Origin: Planctomycetia bacterium
GTDB taxonomy: Bacteria; Planctomycetota; Phycisphaerae; Phycisphaerales; SM1A02
Reading direction: 5' to 3'
DNA: 7,539 nt
Assembly (NCBI GenBank): GCA_005799205.1
Contig: SYHM01000066.1
Span: 1 to 7,539 of the forward strand
A program made the position numbers and the translations under genes. Of the stretch, positions 1-7,008 are shown one piece after another. Position 1 is the first letter of the stretch. Each line of letters begins with the position of its first letter. The notes under the pieces were generated by a model. That model was not told where the DNA came from. It worked only from the letters and a program-made list of their open reading frames with translations, and did no database searches.

Positions 1-66
1 GGGATCGTCACAGTCGTGCCCATTGGCGGTCCACCGCTCACACAAGACCCTCAAACCGTGGAATAA
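1..66 (+). CDS. 3' end of an unidentified upstream gene (partial)
   Basis: Reading from base 1, frame 1 is open for 21 codons and ends at TAA (64-66). The tail is Pro/Thr-rich and ends in QDPQTVE. Only 9 nt separate this stop from the GTG start of the ABC permease, a spacing typical of genes in one operon. The other two forward frames also stay open here, so the choice of frame 1 rests on this spacing and on the in-frame stop. The fragment is too short to name a family; the rest of the gene lies left of the window. Confidence 0.5.
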   Translation, partial: GIVTVVPIGGPPLTQDPQTVE

Positions 67-75
67 TGCGGGACC

Positions 76-1716
76 GTGTACGCCTCGCTCCTATCGAACC
101 GCTATCTGACCTCGAGGCTGATTCCGTTCATCGCTATCGCCGCCGTCGCCCTTTGCGTGGCGCTCGTCGTCACTGTTGTCTCAGTCATGACGGGTTTCTT
201 GAACATGCTCAAAGACTCGGGTCGGCAGATTGTCGGCGACGTCATTGTTTCGTCTGGCATCGGAGGGATGCCCTATGGCGAAGAGTTCGTCGCAGACTTG
301 ATGAAAACAGAAGGAGTGCTCAGCGCCACGCCGCTCATCGACACGATTGGACTGCTGCGCATGCCATATCCGCGTGGGGACCAAAAGGAAATCACCCATG
401 TCCAGGTGTGGGCGATCGATCCAGTGAGCTTCGCGAAGGTCACTGATTACGGAAATGATCTCTATTGGAAGCCGCCAGTCGACGCAGCGGCGCGCGAGGC
501 GATGGCTGCTGATGACCCGCGCCTGCAACTCGACGCGAGCATCCTTGAAGATGGGAAGCACCTGACGAAGGGGCCCAACGGCACTGCTGGCATTGCGCTT
601 GGGATGCACGTTTCGGTTGGGAATGCGCGTCAGCGTGATGGCTCGTACTTGCCGCGCTACGGATGGTTCATGCCCAACTGCGATGTGACGTTGACGGTCG
701 TGCCGGTTTCGGCACATGGCAAGATTGCCGAGCCGCGCGAACAGATTTTTCCCGTGGTCAACGAAGTTCAAACGGGGGTGTACGAGGTCGACAAGAACCG
801 CGTCTACATTCCGCTTGCCGAGGGGCAGCGACTGCTCCGCCTCGACGCGGCACCACTTTTCGACCTGAACGCTGAGCCGGATGCGCAAGGGCGATATCCG
901 ATCATCGGAGAGACTCCCTCGCGCATTACAAAAGTGCTCGTGCGGGCAGCGCCTGGAACAACCGCCAATGCCCTGCGAGATCAAGTTGAGTTGACGTACT
1001 CCGCATTCTCCCAGCGCATCGCGACCGATCCCACCCGCACGGCGACGATGCCCGAGTTCATCAACGTGCTCACGTGGGAGCAGCAATTGCGAGACCTCAT
1101 CACTCCAGTCGAGAAAGAGCGCGAGATGATGCGCGTCCTCTTCTCGCTGATTTACCTCGTCTGCGCGGGACTGATTCTCTCGATTTTCTGGGCAATTGTG
1201 GTCGAAAAGACGCGCGACATCGGCATCTTGCGCAGTATCGGTGCATCGCGCGCGGGAGTCCTGTGGATTTTTCTGCGCTACGGCTTCATCATCGGCGTCG
1301 TCGGGAGCGCGCTTGGCGTCCTCATGGCATGGGGAGTCATTCGCAACATCAACGCGATCCACGAAGCGATCGGAAGCGATGCCCCCCGTGCAATCTGGAT
1401 CGGCACATTCATCGTCGCAGGCGTCTGCGCACTCGCCCTCATTCGTGCCGTATGGAAGGGCAAACTGCTCGCAATGCTGCTGTGGCTTCTTGGAACAAGT
1501 GTGCTGTCACTCGTTGCAACCGCGCTCGCGCTGCACCACGGCACTCTGATCTGGGACCCGAGCGTCTATTACTTCACGATCGTTCCAGATCAGGTTGACT
1601 GGACGACTGCCTGGTCGACGGCGCTCGGAGGAGTGCTTTTCAGCGTGATCGGCGCGGCGATTCCAGCAGCGAAGGCGGCTGACATCGATCCTGTGGAGGC
1701 GCTGCGCTATGGCTGA
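76..1716 (+). CDS. FtsX/LolC-E family ABC transporter permease with an extra TM hairpin
   Basis: Inner-membrane permease of the MacB/LolCDE superfamily, which couples cytoplasmic ATP hydrolysis to movement of a large periplasmic domain, for example to extract lipoproteins. The 546-aa protein starts with a short cytoplasmic segment (SNRYLTSR) and TM1 (about 16-38). A periplasmic domain follows (about 39-353), larger than the roughly 200 residues usual in LolC/E. The C-terminal FtsX domain has TM2 (354-376), the coupling segment EKTRDIGILRSIGAS (377-391), TM3 (396-420) and TM4 (512-533), and ends in the family-typical AAKAADIDPVEALRYG. Two further hydrophobic stretches (438-456 and 464-486) lie between TM3 and TM4. 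GTG at 76 is the first start after an in-frame TAA (64-66), and it places the N-terminus where the family begins; a Shine-Dalgarno is weak at best. Only one permease is visible, so it may act as a homodimer. The family is certain; lipoprotein as substrate is inference. Confidence 0.93.
   Translation: MYASLLSNRYLTSRLIPFIAIAAVALCVALVVTVVSVMTGFLNMLKDSGRQIVGDVIVSSGIGGMPYGEEFVADLMKTEGVLSATPLIDTIGLLRMPYPRGDQKEITHVQVWAIDPVSFAKVTDYGNDLYWKPPVDAAAREAMAADDPRLQLDASILEDGKHLTKGPNGTAGIALGMHVSVGNARQRDGSYLPRYGWFMPNCDVTLTVVPVSAHGKIAEPREQIFPVVNEVQTGVYEVDKNRVYIPLAEGQRLLRLDAAPLFDLNAEPDAQGRYPIIGETPSRITKVLVRAAPGTTANALRDQVELTYSAFSQRIATDPTRTATMPEFINVLTWEQQLRDLITPVEKEREMMRVLFSLIYLVCAGLILSIFWAIVVEKTRDIGILRSIGASRAGVLWIFLRYGFIIGVVGSALGVLMAWGVIRNINAIHEAIGSDAPRAIWIGTFIVAGVCALALIRAVWKGKLLAMLLWLLGTSVLSLVATALALHHGTLIWDPSVYYFTIVPDQVDWTTAWSTALGGVLFSVIGAAIPAAKAADIDPVEALRYG
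1695..1699 (+). promoter_or_regulatory. Shine-Dalgarno of the LolD-type ATPase gene, inside the permease gene
   Basis: GGAGG lies 9 nt before the ATG at 1709, within the final codons of the permease. It supports that start and translational coupling of the two subunits. Confidence 0.7.
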
Positions 1717-2449
1717 TGCAACCCCCCTGCTCAGTGCGTGCGGAGTCCGTAAGACCTACTCATTTGGCGCCGTCCCAGTCGAGGTCCTGCGAGGAGTCGA
1801 CTTGAGTGTTGCGCAGGGCGAGTGGGTCGCGGTGCTCGGTTCTTCTGGGTCTGGCAAGAGCACGCTGCTGCACCTGATGGGAGGTCTCGATCAACCCGAC
1901 CGTGGAGGGGGCGAGATTCGATACCGGGGCGCACCCATCGCCACCACTCATGGATCGCGCCTCGATCACTATCGCAACCGCGACATCGGTTTTGTCTTTC
2001 AGTTTTATCACTTGCTTCCAGAACTCAATGTGCTTGAGAATGTCCTCTTGCCTGCAATGGTGGGACACTGGTTGGGTAAGTTTCCAAGGCGCGCTGGAGA
2101 AGCCCGAGACTCTGCCAGGGCGCTGCTCGAATCATGCGGACTCGCGCACCGGATCCATCACCGACCCGCCCAGCTCTCGGGGGGCGAGCGCCAGCGCGTT
2201 GCGATCGCGCGCGCTCTCGTCAATTCTCCGCAGGTGCTCCTTGCCGACGAACCGACTGGAAACCTCGACGTCAAGACTGGCGAGGGGATTCTCGATCTGC
2301 TGTCAGAACGACACGCGCGCGGCCTTTCACTCGTCATGGTGACCCACGACCGCGCGGTAGCAGCACGGGCTGACCGGATCGTTCGGCTCACGGATGGACG
2401 AGTCGAAGCCCCTTTGAGTCCCACAGCAGACTCCCCAACGACACTTTGA
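1709..2449 (+). CDS. lolD: LolD-type ABC transporter ATP-binding protein
   Basis: Cytoplasmic ATPase subunit that should dimerise and drive the permease encoded just upstream. All ABC motifs are intact in the 246-aa protein: Walker A GSSGSGKST (44-52), Q-loop in FVFQFYHLLPELNVLENV (Q98), signature LSGGERQRVAIARAL (156-170), Walker B VLLADE (176-181), D-loop GNLD (184-187) and H-loop His213 in VTHD. The stretches LLHLMGGLD, FQFxHLLPxxxxLENV and HRPxxLSGGERQRVAIARALVN closely resemble LolD of the lipoprotein-release system, more than MacB or FtsE. The gene overlaps the permease by 8 nt (ATGGCTGA) and has a good internal Shine-Dalgarno, so the two are co-translated. The C-terminal tail (about 233-246) is Pro/Ser/Thr-rich and probably unstructured. 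ABC ATPase identity is certain; the LolD assignment is by motif similarity, and the cargo is not shown by the sequence. Confidence 0.93.
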   Translation: MADATPLLSACGVRKTYSFGAVPVEVLRGVDLSVAQGEWVAVLGSSGSGKSTLLHLMGGLDQPDRGGGEIRYRGAPIATTHGSRLDHYRNRDIGFVFQFYHLLPELNVLENVLLPAMVGHWLGKFPRRAGEARDSARALLESCGLAHRIHHRPAQLSGGERQRVAIARALVNSPQVLLADEPTGNLDVKTGEGILDLLSERHARGLSLVMVTHDRAVAARADRIVRLTDGRVEAPLSPTADSPTTL

Positions 2450-2620
2450 GCGAATTATCAGCGAGTTTGCTGGAGTCGCCCCCCAGTGAATCCGATTCTG
2501 TGGACAGTGGCATGCGAGGTGCTCAGGGTGGTCGCGCTCACATTCGTGCGATGTGGGTCAATGGCGGTTTCGACCCCGTGTTCGTAGGATTGGGCATTCC
2601 ACACACATTCAGGAGGTTTC
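2450..2620 (+). promoter_or_regulatory. lolD-clpC intergenic region with clpC leader
   Basis: This 171-nt gap is the only sizeable non-coding stretch in the window and the most likely place for a clpC promoter. It holds a perfect AGGAGG (2611-2616) just before the clpC ATG. It also holds an imperfect inverted repeat, GGGTC (2555-2559) and GACCC (2572-2576), around a 12-nt centre. No CIRCE element (TTAGCACTC-N9-GAGTGCTAA) is present. The left arm GGTCAAT resembles a CtsR half-site, but the second heptad does not match. A TAGGAT (2585-2590) could be a -10 hexamer but has no matching -35. No stem with a following T-run was seen after lolD, so readthrough from the ABC genes is possible. Confidence 0.45.
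2611..2616 (+). promoter_or_regulatory. Strong Shine-Dalgarno of clpC
   Basis: AGGAGG lies 4 nt before the ATG at 2621, followed by T (AGGAGGT). It is the strongest ribosome site in the window, it fixes the clpC start, and it suggests high expression. Confidence 0.85.
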
Positions 2621-5176
2621 ATGTTTGAACGATTGACTGACCGTGCTCGAAAAGTGATGGCGCTCGCCAACCAAGAAGCGCAACGCTTCAACCACGAGTA
2701 CATCGGCACCGAACACATCCTGCTGGGGCTTGTGAAGGAAGCGTCGGGAGTTGGGGCGAATGTCCTCAAGAACCTCGGCATCGATCTTCGAAAAGTGCGC
2801 CTTGAGGTCGAAAAACTCGTCAAGAGCGGTCCTGAGATGGTGACGATGGGCAAGCTTCCACAGACTCCGCGCGCCAAGAAGGTGCTCGAGTACGCGATCG
2901 AAGAGGCTCGCAACCTGAATCACAACTATGTCGGAACTGAGCACCTGTTGCTCGGACTTCTGCGTGAACAGGACGGCGTCGCGGCACAAGTGCTCGTCAA
3001 CCTTGGGCTCAAGCTCGAAGAGGTTCGCGAAGAAGTGCTCAATCTGCTCGGTGCGGGTGTTGATCAAGAAGAGGCACAACCCCAAAACCAACCTGAACCA
3101 ACGGGAGAGACAGGCCCCGGTGATCGTGGTGAAGGTGGAACCCGCCGTGCGACGAAGAGCAAGACCCCGGCGCTCGATTCGTTCGGTCGTGACTTGACTG
3201 AGCTGGCGCGTGCCAACGAACTCGATCCAGTGATCGGACGGCATGCCGAGATTGAACGACTCATTCAAGTCCTCTGTCGCCGCACCAAGAACAATCCAGT
3301 GCTTCTCGGCGAGGCCGGCGTGGGCAAGACCGCGATCGCAGAGGGGCTCGCTCAGGCGATCGTCAATCAAGAGGTGCCTGACATTCTGTACGACAAGCGA
3401 CTGGTGGTGCTTGATCTTGCGGCGATGGTCGCGGGCACCAAGTACCGAGGACAGTTCGAAGAGCGCATCAAGGCGGTCATGAATGAAGTGCGCCGCGCAA
3501 AGAACATCGTGCTCTTCATCGATGAGTTGCACACGCTGGTTGGTGCTGGTGGAGCCGAGGGGGCGATCGACGCGTCAAACGTGCTGAAGCCTGCCCTCTC
3601 GCGCGGCGAGATTCAGTGCATTGGAGCAACCACCTTTGATGAGTACCGCAAGTACATCGAAAAAGATGCTGCACTCGAGCGGCGCTTTCAATCGATCACA
3701 GTCGAACCGCCAAGCGCCGCGCAAACGGTCGAGATTCTCAAGGGACTTCGCGACAAGTACGCGAGCCACCACCGCGTGAAGTACACCGATGACGCGCTCC
3801 GAAGCGCCGTCGAACTCTCAGGCCGGTACATCACTGGCCGCGTGCAACCCGACAAGTCGATCGATGTGCTCGACGAGGCCGGCGCTCGTCTGCGACTCAA
3901 GAGCATGACGAAACCGCCTGATCTGACCGAGCTTGAGGAGCGCGTCGAGCGACTCGCCATCGACAAGGACGAGGCTGTCAAGGGCGCCGACTACGAACGC
4001 GCTGCTGATCTGCGCGATCAGGCAGAGAAGCTGCGCAAGGAAAAGGAAAAGCTGCAGCAATCGTGGCGCGACCGGATCAACGAGACCGAAGCGGTCGTCG
4101 ACGAAGAAGTCATCCGAGAAGTTGTTGCAAAGATGACTGGCGTGCCGTTGACGCGACTGGCCAAGGGCGAGTCGGAGCGACTCATGCAGCTCGAGACCGA
4201 GTTGCACCGCAAAGTTGTCAGCCAAGATGAAGCGGTCAAAGCGGTCTCGCGCGCAATTCGAAAGGCGCGTGCAGGCCTTAAGGACCCAAAGCGACCGATG
4301 GGTTCGTTCTTGTTTGTCGGCCCCTCGGGCGTTGGAAAAACGTTGCTTGCCAAGACGATTGCCGAGTTCATGTTTGGCGATCCCGATGCCATGATCTATC
4401 TCGATATGAGCGAGTACATGGAAAAGCACGCGGTATCTCGACTCGTCGGAGCACCTCCTGGGTATGTCGGATACGAGGAAGGTGGACAACTCACCGAGAA
4501 GATTCGGCGTCGCCCATACTCGGTCGTGCTGCTCGATGAAGTTGAGAAGGCGCACCCAGATGTCTTCAACATGCTGCTTCAAGTGATGGAAGAAGGGCGA
4601 CTCACCGACTCGTTCGGACGACAGGTCGACTTTAAGAACACGATCGTCATCATGACGAGCAACATCGGTGCTGACCTCATCAAGGGAGGATCAACCTTCG
4701 GATTCACCAAGCGGGCTGAGGTGCAAGATTACGAGCGCATCAAGAAGTCGCTGCTTTCTGAAGCTGAGAAGTTTTTCCGTCCCGAGTTCATCAATCGACT
4801 CGATGAGATCATCGTCTTCCGTCCACTTGTCAAGGATGACCTTGTACAGATCATTGACATCGAACTCGCCAAGGTGCGCGAGCGGCTTGGAGAGCGACAG
4901 ATGGCACTCTCGCTCGATCAGGCTGCGAAAGACTTTCTCATCGACAAGGGGTACAACCCCGACTTCGGAGCCCGTCCTCTGCGCCGCGCGATCAGCGCAT
5001 ACATCGAGGATCCGCTCGCCGAGAATCTGCTCACGGGCGAGTTCAAGGCTGGCGATCTGATTAAGGGCACGCGACCAGAAGGAAAGGACTACCTCGCTTT
5101 CGTCGTCGAACCTGCGAGCCCGCTTGACGGAGAGCCCATCGCCCCATCAGAGTCGCCCCCAGCAGCGACCGCCTGA
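2621..5176 (+). CDS. clpC: ATP-dependent Clp protease ATP-binding subunit ClpC
   Basis: Hexameric AAA+ unfoldase that threads substrates into the ClpP peptidase in the cytoplasm. The 851-aa protein has a double Clp-N repeat (about 3-143) with two GTEH motifs (Glu31, Glu107) matching the phosphoarginine-binding glutamates of Bacillus ClpC. A Pro/Gly/Glu-rich linker follows (about 147-182). The first AAA+ module has Walker A GEAGVGKT (230-237), pore loop KYRG (274-277), Walker B LFIDE (298-302) and an arginine finger in LERRF. The middle domain has a UVR-like helix pair (about 448-482), which marks ClpC rather than ClpA or ClpB. The second AAA+ module has Walker A GPSGVGKT (567-574), pore loop GYVGY (614-618), Walker B VVLLDE (635-640), and sensor-2 GARPLRR (783-789). 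FGF (693-695) sits where ClpC carries its ClpP-docking VGF/LGF loop. The length exceeds the roughly 810 residues of Bacillus ClpC through the linker and a Pro/Ala-rich tail (about 829-851). No key residue is missing. Confidence 0.98.
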   Translation: MFERLTDRARKVMALANQEAQRFNHEYIGTEHILLGLVKEASGVGANVLKNLGIDLRKVRLEVEKLVKSGPEMVTMGKLPQTPRAKKVLEYAIEEARNLNHNYVGTEHLLLGLLREQDGVAAQVLVNLGLKLEEVREEVLNLLGAGVDQEEAQPQNQPEPTGETGPGDRGEGGTRRATKSKTPALDSFGRDLTELARANELDPVIGRHAEIERLIQVLCRRTKNNPVLLGEAGVGKTAIAEGLAQAIVNQEVPDILYDKRLVVLDLAAMVAGTKYRGQFEERIKAVMNEVRRAKNIVLFIDELHTLVGAGGAEGAIDASNVLKPALSRGEIQCIGATTFDEYRKYIEKDAALERRFQSITVEPPSAAQTVEILKGLRDKYASHHRVKYTDDALRSAVELSGRYITGRVQPDKSIDVLDEAGARLRLKSMTKPPDLTELEERVERLAIDKDEAVKGADYERAADLRDQAEKLRKEKEKLQQSWRDRINETEAVVDEEVIREVVAKMTGVPLTRLAKGESERLMQLETELHRKVVSQDEAVKAVSRAIRKARAGLKDPKRPMGSFLFVGPSGVGKTLLAKTIAEFMFGDPDAMIYLDMSEYMEKHAVSRLVGAPPGYVGYEEGGQLTEKIRRRPYSVVLLDEVEKAHPDVFNMLLQVMEEGRLTDSFGRQVDFKNTIVIMTSNIGADLIKGGSTFGFTKRAEVQDYERIKKSLLSEAEKFFRPEFINRLDEIIVFRPLVKDDLVQIIDIELAKVRERLGERQMALSLDQAAKDFLIDKGYNPDFGARPLRRAISAYIEDPLAENLLTGEFKAGDLIKGTRPEGKDYLAFVVEPASPLDGEPIAPSESPPAATA

Positions 5177-5185
5177 CGCGAACGC

Positions 5186-6382
5186 ATGACACTGCGTACG
5201 AAACTGCTGCGAACGATGCTGCTCTTTGTGCTGCTCGCGGCACTTGGAGGGATCGCGTCCATCTTCTTTCCGTCCAGCCTCGGTGGGCGACTGGTGGGTT
5301 CGAGCGTCATCATCGGTGTTGCGTGCGCCCTCTTCATCCCGGCCCTCCCCAAGCGTGATGGGGCCGATGTCTTACTGTTGGGGCGCGTCTGGCTTTTCAC
5401 GATTGCACTGATCGCTCTTGGTGGACTCGTCCTTGTGTGGGATCGCTTCGACGGCCTCTATGCCATTGCTGAAGAAGTCATCGTGCTCTCTCAGGTCATC
5501 TTGGCCATGGGATTCTTCGCCGCTGCGCTTCCACTCAAGACTCTTGAGCGCCCAGTGGGCGCCTTCCGCGGCGTCGCCAAAACCTCTTTGGCGATCACCT
5601 GCGCATCAACGGTGCTCATCATCGGCGCGCTCTTCTTCTCGCTGATACGGGGCGGAAATGGTCCACTCCCAAACGAAAACCTCTTTGGCGAGTGGTTCAT
5701 CCTGACCTTCGCGGGCATTGTGGGGATCGCAAGCGCGAGCGGTGGCGTTGGGAGCGTCTCCCCGTGGCGCAAGGTGCTTCCCGCGCTGGGAATCATCGCC
5801 GCCGTCGCGAGTGCGGCCGCGTGGCAGGTCATCGTGTTCGAACTCAACACAGCAAGCAACTTCGACGATGGGCTCGCGTTGCCATTTTTGCTGACCGGAC
5901 TCGCCATCGGCATCGCGCTCTATTCAATCAGCGGCGTGATCGCGCTCGGGGTCGTCGAGAAGCGCCTCATTCCCGTCATCGCATTCTTTTCTGTGGCCCT
6001 TGGAGTGCTGGGGTTTCTTCTCACCAAGCGTCCGCCCTACGAATGGGTCCATGCCGCGCGCTGCGAACGAATCATCGCGGCGGTGTGGGTCGTCGAAGCG
6101 TGCCTCACGCTGACGGTCATCATTCTGTGGCAACTCGGACGGCGATCGGTCAGACCGTGGACGATTACGGGCGCAGAGATCACCTGTCCACGCTGCGGCA
6201 AGCGAAGTCACTTCGCCACTGGACAGTCTCCCTGCAAGACGTGTGGATTCATCGTGCTCGTGGCCTTCAACGATGTCTGCTGCGCCAAGTGCAAACACGA
6301 TGTGCGCGGGCTCGAACCAGGCCACCCCTGCCCCGAATGCGGCCAAGAAGTCGAACGGTCGAGCGCGCGCTACTTGCCCTGA
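5186..6382 (+). CDS. Polytopic membrane protein with C-terminal double zinc ribbon
   Basis: No named family recognised. The 398-aa protein has about ten hydrophobic segments (roughly 8-28, 35-55, 66-84, 97-116, 133-153, 168-188, 198-218, 230-255, 261-279, 296-317). A 75-residue soluble tail follows with four CxxC pairs: Cys334/337 with Cys350/353, and Cys366/369 with Cys382/385, fitting two zinc ribbons. The second ribbon (CAKCKHDVRGLEPGHPCPECG, in two parts 366-375 and 376-386) is the planctomycete-type ribbon. The basic N-terminus (Arg4, Lys6, Arg9) and LGRRSVR after the last helix place both ends in the cytoplasm by the positive-inside rule. ATG at 5186 lies 9 nt after the clpC stop with no Shine-Dalgarno, so translation is probably coupled to clpC. 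The ribbons could bind protein, nucleic acid or lipid-associated partners; a link to ClpC is suggested only by position. Confidence 0.85.
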   Translation: MTLRTKLLRTMLLFVLLAALGGIASIFFPSSLGGRLVGSSVIIGVACALFIPALPKRDGADVLLLGRVWLFTIALIALGGLVLVWDRFDGLYAIAEEVIVLSQVILAMGFFAAALPLKTLERPVGAFRGVAKTSLAITCASTVLIIGALFFSLIRGGNGPLPNENLFGEWFILTFAGIVGIASASGGVGSVSPWRKVLPALGIIAAVASAAAWQVIVFELNTASNFDDGLALPFLLTGLAIGIALYSISGVIALGVVEKRLIPVIAFFSVALGVLGFLLTKRPPYEWVHAARCERIIAAVWVVEACLTLTVIILWQLGRRSVRPWTITGAEITCPRCGKRSHFATGQSPCKTCGFIVLVAFNDVCCAKCKHDVRGLEPGHPCPECGQEVERSSARYLP

Positions 6383-7002
6383 ACTTCGTCGGGTGCCTCG
6401 CGCGCAACAAGGGCGCGCGCCGCTGCAACCAATGCCTCTCGGTCTGCGAGTCTCGCAGACGCATCCACACGCTTCACTGGTGTCGAAGCGATCGACGCCG
6501 CGTCAGCAAGAGCGCGCTCCTGTTCGAGCGCTGCAGCATCCACCGACTCCGGAAGCCGTGGAGAACCGAACCAAAGGCGAAGTCCATCGACATCGCGAGC
6601 CAACTTGCCTTGCTCGTTCACGGGCGCAGGTACAAAACAAACACGGCGACCGGTCGTGTAGCCGTGATTGAACCACTCAACCGATTCAACCCAGTGCGGA
6701 CCATTTGCAAGAAGCAGCGGCTCTGCGAGAGCGCGCGGGGTCAGGATGTCCTTGTCTGCTTCGATCACGAGCAGCCATCCGCCAGTGACCTGTGAATGCT
6801 CGCTGCGAAAGTCGGTGGGATAGGAGTGATCGAGTATCACAGGCTGAACCGAACACACCTTGATTGGATGCGCCGCTGATGGCAGAACGGGAAGTGGCGG
6901 CGGAGGCGCAGCTGCTGCGAGGAGTGCGGCGAATCCAATGGCTGCGCTCGCACACAGTGCGAGGCGGTTGGTAGGTGTACGACGAGTCTCTTGCTGTGAC
7001 AT
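6370..7002 (-). CDS. Exported protein of unknown function (210 aa)
   Basis: No recognised family. The N-terminus looks like a Sec signal peptide: basic region (Arg7, Arg8, Arg13), a hydrophobic core LALCASAAIGFAALLAAAA (14-32), then a Pro-rich PPPPLPVLP stretch. Cleavage would fall around 31-36. A mature domain (about 48-150) has Trp/Phe/Tyr-rich segments (GGWLLVIEADKD, HWVESVEWFNHGYTTGRR, LRLWFGSPRLPES) and two cysteines (50 and 122) that could form a disulfide. Residues 152-202 are Ala/Glu/Arg-rich and probably form a long helix. The ATG at 7000-7002 is fixed by AAGGAG 9 nt upstream, and the upstream gene ends only 6 nt before it, so the two form an operon. The stop (TAG) overlaps the 3' end of the convergent zinc-ribbon gene by 13 nt. 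Opposite-strand open frames here lack such signals. Confidence 0.8.
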   Translation of the reverse strand: MSQQETRRTPTNRLALCASAAIGFAALLAAAAPPPPLPVLPSAAHPIKVCSVQPVILDHSYPTDFRSEHSQVTGGWLLVIEADKDILTPRALAEPLLLANGPHWVESVEWFNHGYTTGRRVCFVPAPVNEQGKLARDVDGLRLWFGSPRLPESVDAAALEQERALADAASIASTPVKRVDASARLADREALVAAARALVAREAPDEVQGK

Positions 7003-7008
7003 ACGGTG

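Noticed and set aside
181..1362. 393-codon open frame antisense to the permease
   Set aside because: It lies entirely inside a well-supported permease, its protein is rich in His/Arg/Asp with no recognisable domain, and no ribosome site was seen. It is a byproduct of GC-rich codon bias.
2459..2472. CAGC-GAGTTT-GCTG hairpin just after lolD as a terminator
   Set aside because: The stem is only 4 bp and no T-run follows it.
2446..2628. 60-codon TTG-start frame bridging lolD and clpC
   Set aside because: Although it overlaps the lolD stop (TTGA) and the clpC start, it has a rare start codon, no ribosome site and low-complexity content, and it covers the clpC Shine-Dalgarno. More likely leader DNA.
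3818..4582. 254-codon open frame antisense to clpC, with a second at 2609-3532
   Set aside because: Both mirror conserved ClpC coding sequence, and the composition is that of a shadow frame.
5692..6795. 367-codon forward open frame spanning the convergent gene ends
   Set aside because: It overlaps the zinc-ribbon gene in another frame and runs antisense to the exported protein. Its product is Arg/His-rich with no signal or domain, whereas the two competing genes have clear features.
6940..6963. Lipoprotein signal (LALC, Cys17) in the 210-aa exported protein
   Set aside because: Leu precedes the Cys where Gly/Ala/Ser is required, and most of the hydrophobic core lies after the Cys, so a standard signal peptide fits better.
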